Shown piece by piece: positions 56,991 to 64,000 of a DNA stretch of 64,000 nucleotides (within the stretch, counting starts at the first letter, position 1; each line of letters begins with the position of its first letter). Under the pieces are notes generated by a model that saw nothing but the letters and a program-made list of their open reading frames with translations, was not told the origin of the DNA and ran no database searches. The translations under genes were made by a program, and so were the position numbers. Where the stretch lies: assembly GCF_001660815.1 (NCBI RefSeq), contig NZ_LYMI01000016.1:17404-81403 (forward strand). The letters run 5' to 3'. This stretch comes from Xanthomonas nasturtii. Its GTDB lineage: Bacteria; Pseudomonadota; Gammaproteobacteria; Xanthomonadales; Xanthomonadaceae.

Positions 56991-58352
56991 ATGCTTACCA
57001 GATTCCTCAAGACAGCGTTGCTTGCCATTTGCATCCTGATGGCGGTGCTGGTGGCGCTGTACGCGACCTCCAAGCGCTGGCCGATTCCCCAGGCGCAACG
57101 TCAGGCATTGGCGCAGTTGCGCCAACCGCAGCCGCCGTTGCGTGGGACCAATATGTTCGCCGCGCTCTGGTCGCTGTCGTACGCCATGCCGGAGGCGCAG
57201 CGTGAGAACGTGCTGGCGCAGGATCTGGAACGGTTCAATCGATTGCCGGCAGGTGCAGCGTTCCAAAGTGCCGCTGCGCGGTATCCGCGCCAGCCGCAGT
57301 GGCCGTCGACCGCGCCTGCATTGTGCAGTGCCAGCGCTGGGAGCTGCCTGGATCTGGTCAGACAACAACCGCTCGCCTACGCCGATGCGCTCGCCGCCCA
57401 GGCGCCGCTGTTGGCAAGGCTGCGCGCGCTGGCAGATTACGGTGATTACCGCAGCCCGTTCCGGCCCGACATCAGTGCACTGCTACCGGAGTCGCCGCGG
57501 TTAACCCTGTCGATGACCGCCAATGCGCTGGATTTTGTCCAGGGACGTACCACGCAGGCGTTGTCCGGTGTCTGCGCCGATGCGCAGGTTGCACGTGTGC
57601 TGCTGCGCAGCGGCGATAACCTGCTGATGCCGATGATTGGCGCGGCGATGCTGCGCGGCAACGCGCACCTGTTCGCCGACATGCTGGCCGAATTGCCGAC
57701 GCAGCATCCGTTGCCCGCGCAATGCACTACTGCCTTTGCGCCGCTGGCGGTGGACGACATCGCACTGTGCAATGCATTGCACGGTGAATCGCGTCTGGCA
57801 TTTTCGATGCTGCAGGAGGATGCCTTGAGGCAAGACCGCCAACTATCCTGGCAGGATCGGTTTCCATTGCGGTTGCTGGACCCTGAGCGCACCCAGGCCT
57901 TGCTGGCACCGACCTACACCTGGGCCTGCGGCGCGCCGGTGCGCAACTTGCTGGCGCAGGATCAACCGGTTCCACACACGCTGATTCCGGAGCCCCAGAC
58001 CACGTTGGTGGCCTGTATCGCCAATGCAACGGGGTGTTTGCTGGCAAGCGTGTCGCGTCCTGACTATGCCAATTATCAGCACAAGCTGCAGGACACCGCG
58101 GCTGCAGTGCGCGCGCTGGCAGCGGTGCAGTGGCTGCGTGATCGCCCTGCCGATGCAACGCCGCTCGCGCAGCGTCTGGCCGACCTGCCACCCGCGCTAC
58201 GCGGGCAGGCGCGCCCGCTGCAGCCCGGTCACGATGGCAAGAGCCTGATGCTGCGTCAGTACGCAAAACCGATAGGCAACGCCGGCGAAGAGCGTTGGCC
58301 GCTGGCAGGCAGCGCGCTTGCGGCCCAGCGCGCTGCCCCATCGTTGCAGTAA
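56991..58352 (+). CDS. Hypothetical membrane-anchored protein, Xanthomonas type
   Basis: 453 residues from the ATG at 56991, with GGAAGG ahead; the frame further up crosses the intergenic gap. One N-terminal helix, LLAICILMAVLVALYATSKRW, anchors a periplasmic domain of about 420 residues with paired cysteines (SASAGSCLDL, GVCADAQVA, PAQCTTAFA, TWACGAPV, LVACIANATGCLLA), suggesting disulfides. I recognise no domain. Length and codon use are those of a real gene. Confidence 0.75.
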   Translation: MLTRFLKTALLAICILMAVLVALYATSKRWPIPQAQRQALAQLRQPQPPLRGTNMFAALWSLSYAMPEAQRENVLAQDLERFNRLPAGAAFQSAAARYPRQPQWPSTAPALCSASAGSCLDLVRQQPLAYADALAAQAPLLARLRALADYGDYRSPFRPDISALLPESPRLTLSMTANALDFVQGRTTQALSGVCADAQVARVLLRSGDNLLMPMIGAAMLRGNAHLFADMLAELPTQHPLPAQCTTAFAPLAVDDIALCNALHGESRLAFSMLQEDALRQDRQLSWQDRFPLRLLDPERTQALLAPTYTWACGAPVRNLLAQDQPVPHTLIPEPQTTLVACIANATGCLLASVSRPDYANYQHKLQDTAAAVRALAAVQWLRDRPADATPLAQRLADLPPALRGQARPLQPGHDGKSLMLRQYAKPIGNAGEERWPLAGSALAAQRAAPSLQ

Positions 58353-58829
58353 CGCAAGAGGATTTCTGCTCTGCCAGGCGGCTGCCTGCGTACGCCTTCT
58401 GTGCGTGCACGCGCAACGCCTGCAGTTGCGGCAGCTGCTTGACGACCATTCACGTGCGGCAAGCACAACGTAGCGAGCAGTCGTCAGGTTGGCCTGGATC
58501 GCATGGAAGACCCGCAGCGAAGTGGTATGCCGATCCCGACCACCGGCTGCTTCCGCTTTACAGCTCCGCGGTCGTTTGTAGCCGCTCTAAAGCTGCTGGG
58601 TAGTCGTTCGCCAGGAGCTGCTCGTTGCTGTGAGTGCTGATTGCGCGCGTTTGCTTGTGCCCGTTGCATGGCGCACGCAGCGGTTTGCGCTGCTGTCGCG
58701 CATGCCCACGCTCAAACCACCATGCCGCGTCCTTGCGGGACGCGGCATGTCATCACGGCAGCAGATGCTGAGGATGCAGAACGTACCCATCCACTCAGCG
58801 CACTCGAGCGCGCTGACCACACGGCGTGC
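58353..58829. other. 477-bp gap between convergent genes
   Basis: It contains the hairpin at 58721-58749, listed separately. The rest shows no gene or RNA. Confidence 0.5.
58721..58749. terminator. Perfect 12-bp hairpin between convergent genes
   Basis: CATGCCGCGTCC / GGACGCGGCATG with loop TTGCG. It lies 81 bp past the porin gene stop on the minus strand and lacks a T-run. Confidence 0.55.
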
Positions 58830-60380
58830 TTAGAACCGGAAATTCAACCAGCCCATCACAAAGGTCGAATCGCCGTAGCCGGCTTTCTCCAACGCCGGAC
58901 CCGCCATCAGGTGTTCGGCGCGGAAGGTCACCGACCAGTTCGGGTCGATGTTCCATGTGGCATTGATGCGCGGCATGGTGCCGATGCGACGCTCGCCGGT
59001 GCTCTGGGTGCGTGCGTAGGCGCGCGCCTGATTGTTGTAGATCGCATCGCTGGTGGTCTGGCGCCACAGGGTTTCCCATTCCAGATTCACGGTGATCTTG
59101 GACGTGGGCGAGAAGGTGAACGTGGGCGCGGCAGTGACCAGGTTCACCGGGCCGAAGAACGTGGCCCAGCTGAAGTAGATCGTATTGCCGTAGAGGAAGT
59201 TGTTGTTGCGCAGCGTGCCGGTGCCGGAAGCACCACCGCCACCGGAAGCGATTTCGCTATGGAAGCCCAGCCGCGGCTTCCAGCCGGTTTCGCTCAACGA
59301 CCAGGCGTTGGAGGTGCTGGCCATGTAGGCGCGCAGGTCGCGTCCGCCGAAGCTGCCGCGCTGCACGGTCACGAACGAGTCGGTGCGCAGCTTGCCCACG
59401 TTGCCCCACAGGCGCAGGCCGTAGTAATTGCGATTTTCTTCGGCAGTCTGGCGGCCCCAGAGCTGGTTGTCGTTGCGGAACTGGTAGAAGAACGGCTCCA
59501 GATACATCGGCTTGGCGGTCGGCAAGCGGTAGCCGCCGACCACGCCGCGGAAGTGCCGCGAGCGGTCGATGCGGTCGTCGCCCAGGCCTTCGGTGCCATC
59601 CAGATTGAAGTTGAAATCGAACACGTCAACACGCGTTTTGTCGCCGATCGCCCAAGCGCGCACGCCGTTGAAGGTCACTAAGATGTCGGTGTTGTCGCGC
59701 AACGCCATCAGCGTGGTCGGGCCATCGACGAACACTTGCCGGCCCACACGCAGGCCCAGATCGGTATCGGCGGCGCGCCCCTTCACGTCGAAAAACACCT
59801 GCTGCAGGATCGCGTTGTTCTCCTGCGTACCGGTCTTGGCGCCTTCGTTGCGCCCATCCAGGCTGCCGTGCGCCAGCTCCGTATACAGACGGAAATGCTC
59901 GCCCACATGCAGGTCCGCCCCGAAGAAGGCGCGCAGCAGATACTGCTGCTGCGAAGGGCTGCCCGGAATCAGCCCCGGGTTGGTGATGGTGTTGCTGCGC
60001 ACGCGCAGCTCGTTGCTGAGCGACACATACACATCGCCGGCGTCATTGAGCGGGATGTACTTGAGCGGGTCGAACGGGCTTTTGCGCTTGGACGGGTCTT
60101 TCAGATACGACCAGTCTTCGACCCAGCGCACCTGCCACATGTTGCCGCCCTGCTTGGCGCCCCAGCCCTGCGCTTCGAGCGGATAGCCCTTGGCGGTGGC
60201 AGGCGCCGCGGTGACCGGCTTTGCCGGCTCGGCCACGGCCTGCTCGGCTTTGACCGGGGCAGGTTGCACCTGCGCAACGCCGAGTGCCGGCAACGCCAAC
60301 CCAATCGCAAGGCACAGGCGCCGCGTGGCACCAAAGGAAGTGTCAGCCATGGTCGGCTGCGCCAAGCGCGTCAATTGCAT
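58830..60380 (-). CDS. Alginate-export-type outer-membrane porin
   Basis: 516 residues from the ATG at 60380 (an ATG 10 codons on is also possible). A signal region ends near LALPALGVAQ. A Pro/Ala/Lys-rich stretch follows, and then an 18-strand barrel-like pattern of the Alginate_exp family: QVRWVEDWSYLKDPSKRKSP, VSLSNELRVRSNTIT, GLRVGRQVFVDGPTTLMALR and the end TFVMGWLNFRF with terminal Phe. Members export or import acidic polysaccharides or small organics; no alginate genes are here, so the substrate is open. Confidence 0.88.
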   Translation of the reverse strand: MQLTRLAQPTMADTSFGATRRLCLAIGLALPALGVAQVQPAPVKAEQAVAEPAKPVTAAPATAKGYPLEAQGWGAKQGGNMWQVRWVEDWSYLKDPSKRKSPFDPLKYIPLNDAGDVYVSLSNELRVRSNTITNPGLIPGSPSQQQYLLRAFFGADLHVGEHFRLYTELAHGSLDGRNEGAKTGTQENNAILQQVFFDVKGRAADTDLGLRVGRQVFVDGPTTLMALRDNTDILVTFNGVRAWAIGDKTRVDVFDFNFNLDGTEGLGDDRIDRSRHFRGVVGGYRLPTAKPMYLEPFFYQFRNDNQLWGRQTAEENRNYYGLRLWGNVGKLRTDSFVTVQRGSFGGRDLRAYMASTSNAWSLSETGWKPRLGFHSEIASGGGGASGTGTLRNNNFLYGNTIYFSWATFFGPVNLVTAAPTFTFSPTSKITVNLEWETLWRQTTSDAIYNNQARAYARTQSTGERRIGTMPRINATWNIDPNWSVTFRAEHLMAGPALEKAGYGDSTFVMGWLNFRF

Positions 60381-60540
60381 CGTATTGCCCCATCGAAAAG
60401 TGAAAAGCCCCTGAGCGAAACTTATCGGCGCGAGGGGCATTGACTGTAGTAAAGCCGCGCCGGAAACGCAGTAACCCAAAGGTTCTAAGCTCATGAACGC
60501 ACTAGGGTTTGCGCAGGCGGGCGCTACTGGGGCGGAGAAA

Positions 60541-60675
60541 GGGGATTCGGCATTGGGGATTCGCAACGGCGACGCTGCGTTCTGCGGTGGAGCTCGCTGT
60601 GATGCTGACAATTGCTCAAACACGCTGGCGACCACGGCGTTGTTTTGTGTTGCGAATCCCCAATGCCGAATCCCC
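60541..60675. repeat. Small element bounded by perfect 26-bp inverted repeats
   Basis: The left arm at 60541-60566 (GGGGATTCGGCATTGGGGAT...) is the exact reverse complement of the right arm at 60650-60675. They enclose 83 bp with no coding capacity. GGGGATTCGG/CCGAATCCCC units continue to the right (60676-60702). It has the build of a non-autonomous, MITE-like or REP-derived element. Confidence 0.85.
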
Positions 60676-60717
60676 GATCCCGATCCCCGATCCCCGCCCA
60701 TGACTACCGACACATTC

Positions 60718-60742
60718 GCTATAGCTAGATTTTACATAGCAT
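60718..60742 (+). promoter_or_regulatory. Probable promoter/operator of the padR operon
   Basis: GCTATAGCTAGATTTTACATAGC is A/T-rich in a GC-rich surrounding, contains CTATAG/CTAG symmetry, and starts about 50 bp before the PadR start at 60769, whose GGAG lies near 60758. PadR regulators often bind such sites in their own promoters. Confidence 0.5.
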
Positions 60743-60768
60743 CACCTTCGACCTAGTGGAGATGGCCG

Positions 60769-61131
60769 ATGAGCGAGCCGGATGTCTACCTACGCAAATT
60801 TCAGAAGGAGCTGAGTGCCGGCACGGTATCGCTGGCCTTGCTGGCGGTCCTGGCCCAGGCCGATGAGCCGTTGTACGGCTATCTCATCGCCAAACGGCTG
60901 GAGCGGCTGGAAGGCGTGCTCAGCGGCAAGCAGAGCGCCTTGTATCCGGTACTGCGCAATCTGGAAGGGGCAGGGCTGTTGCAGAGTCATATCGAGCCAT
61001 CTGCATCCGGGCCGCCGCGCCGTTATTACCGCATTACCGACAGCGGGCGAGACTGCCTGCGCGAATGGACCGCCGCCTGGCGCGCCACCCGTGATTCCGT
61101 TGACTCAGTCCTGCAGGGGACCCACTTATGA
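60769..61131 (+). CDS. PadR-family transcriptional regulator
   Basis: 120 residues. The winged helix runs SLALLAVLAQADEPLYGYLI, VLSGKQSALYPVLRNLEGAG and SGPPRRYYRITDSGRDCLRE, all PadR hallmarks, with a short C-terminal helix. It probably represses its own operon; partners in such operons are usually membrane proteins. The next gene overlaps by 4 bp (ATGA) but is broken. Confidence 0.9.
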   Translation: MSEPDVYLRKFQKELSAGTVSLALLAVLAQADEPLYGYLIAKRLERLEGVLSGKQSALYPVLRNLEGAGLLQSHIEPSASGPPRRYYRITDSGRDCLREWTAAWRATRDSVDSVLQGTHL

Positions 61132-62029
61132 ACACGATTGCGCAGTCACATCCGTTGCCGACCACCATTTCCGATTACTTGGCGCAGCTGCGGTAGGCGC
61201 TGGCGGGCGCCGAACCGGCGATGATCCAGGATGCGCTCTACGACGCAGAAGAATATCTGCGCGCCGAGCTTGCGGAACAGCAACGGCAAGAGCGAGGCGG
61301 AGGTCATTGCAGGCGTGGCTGCCAGCTACGGCGCGCCGGAGGAAGTGGCCGAGATCTACCGCGAAACCGAAATAACCGTGACCCGCGCGTTGCGTCCACC
61401 GGCGCCGCCCAAACGCGCGTCGTGGATTGCCAACTTCGGCCGACCCGCGTACCTACGGCGCACTGTTTTACATGCTGCTGTCGCTGCTCACCGGCGTGTT
61501 CTATTTCACCTGGGTCGTCACTGGCGCGAGTCTGTCGATCGGGCTGCTGATCCTGATCATCGGCGTGCCGCTGCTGGTGTTGTTCTTCGACTCGGTACGG
61601 GTGTTATCGCTGGTGGAAGGCCGCGTGGTCGAAACGCTGCTGGGCGTGCGCATGCTGCGTCGCCCGCAACATCCGGGCCTGCAAGGCAGTTGGCTGCAAC
61701 GCATCGGCGCGATGTTCACCGACGTGCGCACCTGGAGCACGATGCTGTACTTCGTGTTGATGCTGCCACTGGGCACTCTCTATTTCACCGTGTCTTGCAC
61801 GCTGCTGTCGCTGGGGCTGGCCGCTTCACCGCTTGTAGTGTTGTTCGACAACACTGCCGTGCTGACCTGGGATGGCGTGGACATCACCGGTTCCTGGTTG
61901 ACGTTGCCGTTGTTCGCGGTGGGCGTGCTGTTGTTGTTCGTCACGCTGCATCTGGCGCGCGCCTTCGGCAAGCTGCACGGCATGTTCGCCAAGCAGCAGT
62001 TGGTGAAGGGTGGTGAAACGGCTGCGTGA
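61128..62029 (+). pseudogene. Broken PadR-operon membrane protein (DUF1700/sensor type), three lesions
   Basis: The ATG at 61128 starts MNTIAQSHPLPTTISDYLAQ and hits TAG at 61194-61196. Reading on, ALAGAEPAMIQDALYDAEEY continues in frame. An extra A near 61286 shifts the frame (restored: EQHGKSEAEVIAGVAASYG), and an extra C near 61440 shifts it again (restored: ANFGDPRTYGALFYMLLSLL). The last part, with four helices, runs to 62029. Removing the three lesions gives one protein of about 300 residues with a HAAS-like N-terminal helical domain and a membrane sensor domain. The PadR partner is thus lost. Confidence 0.85.
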
Positions 62030-62270
62030 CGCGCGCGCGATGTATCGGCATGCACAGCATCGATGATGGCGTTGCTGGCTGGCATTGCTTCACCTGGACT
62101 GTCGCACGTAGAGAGCAGCTAGCAACACGTGGCGAGCAGTTGTCGGACGGGTGTGGGCAGCGGCCATGTAACGGAGCGTGCGAGCGAAACCTGCCGATTG
62201 TGGCCGCGGCCCGCGCACGCCTGGCGGCTGCGTAGCAGGTTTGCTGGCCGATCTTAGTCGCGATACAAAA

Positions 62271-62295
62271 AAATCCCCGGCCGTGCCGGGGATTT
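62271..62295 (-). terminator. Rho-independent terminator of the PHA-depolymerase-like gene
   Basis: An 11-bp stem AAATCCCCGGC / GCCGGGGATTT with loop CGT, lying 12 bp past the stop codon at 62307 on the minus strand and followed by T-rich sequence. Confidence 0.88.
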
Positions 62296-62306
62296 TATTT
62301 CTTGGA

Positions 62307-63614
62307 TCAGGCGCGCTTGCCGCGCTTGCGGATCGGCGTCACGGTGGCCGGGTCGCGGCTGCCGACCGGGTCGGCATCGTAGCGGGCGATGAATTCGCGT
62401 ACCTGCGGGTACACCACTTCACGCCAACGGCGGCCACTGAAGATGCCGTAGTGACCGGCGCCTTCCACCACCAGATGACGGCGATGCGCCGCATCGATGC
62501 CGGTGCAGAGATCGTGCACCGCCTCGGTCTGGCCGAGGCCGGCGATATCGTCCAGTTCGCCTTCGATACTCAGCAGCGCGGTGTTGCGGATCGCCGACGG
62601 CTTGACCAACTGGCCATCCACTTTCCACTTGCCCTGCGGCAGCAGGAAGTCCTGAAACACCACGCGGATCGTGTCCAGGTAATACTCCGCCGGCATGTCG
62701 AGCACAGCGTTGTATTCGTCGTAGAACTGCCGGTGCGCCTGCGCATCCTGCAGGTCGCCCTTGACCAGATCGGTGTAGAAATCCCAATGCGACATCACGT
62801 GCCGGTTGGGGTTCATCGACAGGAAACCGGCGTGCTGCAGGAAGCCCGGATACACCTGACGGCCATGGCCCGGATACGGGAACGGCACGGTGTGGATCAG
62901 GTTGTTCTGGAACCACTCGATGCCATTCTCGGTGGCCAGGTTGTTGACCTGGGTCGGGCTGCGGCGCGCATCGATCGGCCCGCCCATCATCACCAGCGAA
63001 CGCGGCGTGGGTTCGTCGTTGCTCGCCATTAGCGACACTGCCGCCAATACCGGCACGGTGGGCTGACACACGCTCACCACATGCAGGCGCTCGGCGCCGA
63101 TATGGCGGATGAACTCCTGGATATAGGTGATGTAGTCCTCGAGCCGGAACGCGCCGGCTTCCAGCGGCACCATGCGCGCGTCCACCCAGTCGGTGACATA
63201 GACCTTGTGGTTGCGCAGCAGGGTGCGCACGGTGTCGCGCAGCAGCGTGGCGTGGTGACCGGACAACGGCGCAACCACCAGGACGGCAGGCTGCTCCTTC
63301 ATCTTGCCGATCAGCTCGACGTGGTCGCTGAAACGCTTGAAGCGCAGCAGCCGGCAGAACGGCTTGCTCAGCACTTCACGTTCGATGATCGGCAGCGAAT
63401 GGCCATCGACCTCGACATCGTCGAGCGCCCAGGCCGGCTTTTCGTATTCCTTGCCCAGCCGATGGAATAGCTCGTTGCTGGCGGCCATGCGCTCGGCGCC
63501 GGGAAGCGAAGCCCACAAACTGTCGGGGTCGGAGAACATCTTGGCGTTCGCCTGGGCCTGATGCACCCATGGGGCCAGCAGATTGCGAGTCAGCTCATGC
63601 AGTTGATAAAGCAT
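62307..63614 (-). CDS. Intracellular polyhydroxyalkanoate depolymerase-like protein
   Basis: 435 residues from the ATG at 63614 (the frame extends 12 codons without support). The PhaZ pattern is present: MLYQLHELTRNLLAPWVHQ, VLVVAPLSGHHATLLRDTVR, VYVTDWVDARMVPLEAGAF, the catalytic box HVVSVCQPTVPVLAAVS with Cys183 as nucleophile (the same position as in Ralstonia PhaZ), and the His in VEGAGHYGIFSGRRWRE. It would cleave poly-3-hydroxybutyrate in the cytoplasm. No phaC synthase is in the window, so the polymer partner is elsewhere or the substrate differs. Confidence 0.92.
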   Translation of the reverse strand: MLYQLHELTRNLLAPWVHQAQANAKMFSDPDSLWASLPGAERMAASNELFHRLGKEYEKPAWALDDVEVDGHSLPIIEREVLSKPFCRLLRFKRFSDHVELIGKMKEQPAVLVVAPLSGHHATLLRDTVRTLLRNHKVYVTDWVDARMVPLEAGAFRLEDYITYIQEFIRHIGAERLHVVSVCQPTVPVLAAVSLMASNDEPTPRSLVMMGGPIDARRSPTQVNNLATENGIEWFQNNLIHTVPFPYPGHGRQVYPGFLQHAGFLSMNPNRHVMSHWDFYTDLVKGDLQDAQAHRQFYDEYNAVLDMPAEYYLDTIRVVFQDFLLPQGKWKVDGQLVKPSAIRNTALLSIEGELDDIAGLGQTEAVHDLCTGIDAAHRRHLVVEGAGHYGIFSGRRWREVVYPQVREFIARYDADPVGSRDPATVTPIRKRGKRA

Positions 63615-63819
63615 TCCACCCATCCGTGCGGTTTTGCTGCCACGCAGCATACCGGGTTTGGCGCATTTGCACCTTAATGGGGCTGCGGACGGTTGAGGCT
63701 GTCACGGAAGCTATGGCAGGCACAAGCAGCGTTATTTGCTGCTGTTTGTGGTCTTCCGGATGGCTCGCATGGCTGGAAGATCGCGTTCGGCAGCAGCCAA
63801 CGTTGGGCCTGCAGAAGTA

Positions 63820-63840
63820 AGCCCCTCTCCTGCGGGAGAG
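63820..63840. repeat. Half copy of the dispersed CCCCTCTCC element
   Basis: GCCCCTCTCCTGCGGGAGAG (63821-63840) matches the hairpin arm seen at 19282-19296 and 42380-42403 (CCGCAGGAGAGGGGC) in inverted sense. It lies beside the insertion sequence. Confidence 0.65.
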
Positions 63841-63852
63841 CAACTGTCTTGA

Positions 63853-64000
63853 TCAACTGGCGGCGCTAGCCGCCAGTTGATCTCGCATCTTGGCGTTGAG
63901 GATGACCAATAATTTGCGCATCGCCGCCACGAGGGCGACCTTGCCCGCTTTGCCCTGCGTGCGTAGCCGCTGGTAAAACTCGCGCAGGGCCGGGTTGAAG
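63853..64000 (-). mobile_element. IS110/IS1111-family transposase, C-terminal end (cut by window edge)
   Basis: The last 49 codons of a transposase run off the right edge: FNPALREFYQRLRTQGKAG, KVALVAAMRKLLVILNAKMR and the end DQLAASAAS. This is the conserved C-terminal Transposase_20 segment of IS110/IS1111 elements. A perfect 14-bp palindromic hairpin, GATCAACTGGCGGC / GCCGCCAGTTGATC with loop GCTA (63851-63882), overlaps the stop codon at 63853-63855. The inner hairpin is common at the ends of these elements. Whether the copy is whole cannot be told. Confidence 0.85.

Larger units (their letters stand above)
60381..60768. other. 388-bp gap with inverted-repeat element and PadR promoter
   Basis: The gap between the divergent porin and PadR genes. 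It includes the 26-bp inverted repeat at 60541-60675 and the A/T-rich promoter region at 60718-60742, both listed separately. No gene. Confidence 0.6.

Overview
The window reads as ordinary chromosome of a high-GC gammaproteobacterium, almost certainly a Xanthomonas. The indications are the base composition, a large TonB-dependent receptor, a stand-alone cytoplasmic RnfB, an alginate-export-type porin, REP-like GTAGGAGCG repeats and a recurrent dispersed element rich in CTTCTCCC/GGATGAGGGTACGG. The genus call rests on overall gene content as I know it, not on a database search. No rRNA, tRNA, prophage or CRISPR array was seen.

Layout. 1-10 kb: the start of a CHASE3-GAF sensor (cut by the left edge), two small alanine-rich lipoproteins, a thiolase, a broken subtilisin-type autotransporter, leucine dehydrogenase, a Sel1/prolyl-4-hydroxylase-like oxygenase, a YgjP-type metallopeptidase and small stress-type proteins (DUF1328, DUF2789). 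10-20 kb: a DksA/TraR zinc finger, a small MscS channel, a decayed ECF sigma / anti-sigma / DUF4097 cassette, an Hsp70-like protein, an FKBP isomerase, a cation diffusion facilitator, a zinc-ribbon protein and an L,D-transpeptidase. 20-31 kb: Old Yellow Enzyme, an MFS exporter, a DUF2383 protein, RNA 2',3'-cyclic phosphodiesterase, an HD protein, then an AcvB-type hydrolase facing an MprF-type lysyl-PG synthase/flippase, then DUF998 and RidA proteins.

31-40 kb is the most coherent system. An ECF sigma factor and its anti-sigma precede a tightly overlapping seven-gene operon: desaturase, FAD amine-oxidase-like protein, DUF1365, cyclopropane-fatty-acid synthase, DUF2878, DUF1295 and a second Cfa-like methyltransferase. 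It looks like a sigma-controlled programme for remodelling membrane acyl chains. The AcvB/MprF pair nearby alters lipid headgroups, so this stretch holds two independent membrane-lipid modification modules.

40-64 kb: RnfB with a HAD phosphatase, a repeat-rich patch, metG, a TonB-dependent receptor, DUF2147, a glyoxalase-family protein, the S-methylmethionine module mmuP-mmuM, a DUF885 peptidase, a queuosine-precursor transporter, DUF502, a Xanthomonas-type hypothetical, an alginate-export-type porin, a PadR regulator with a triply broken membrane partner, a PHA depolymerase-like protein and the C-terminal end of an IS110-family transposase at the right edge.

A recurring theme is decay. The autotransporter, the sigma factor, the DUF4097 protein and the PadR partner each carry frameshifts, stops or deletions, while their neighbours are intact. 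Coordinates of starts were re-chosen from ribosome-binding sites, signal peptides and family length where the longest frame was implausible.
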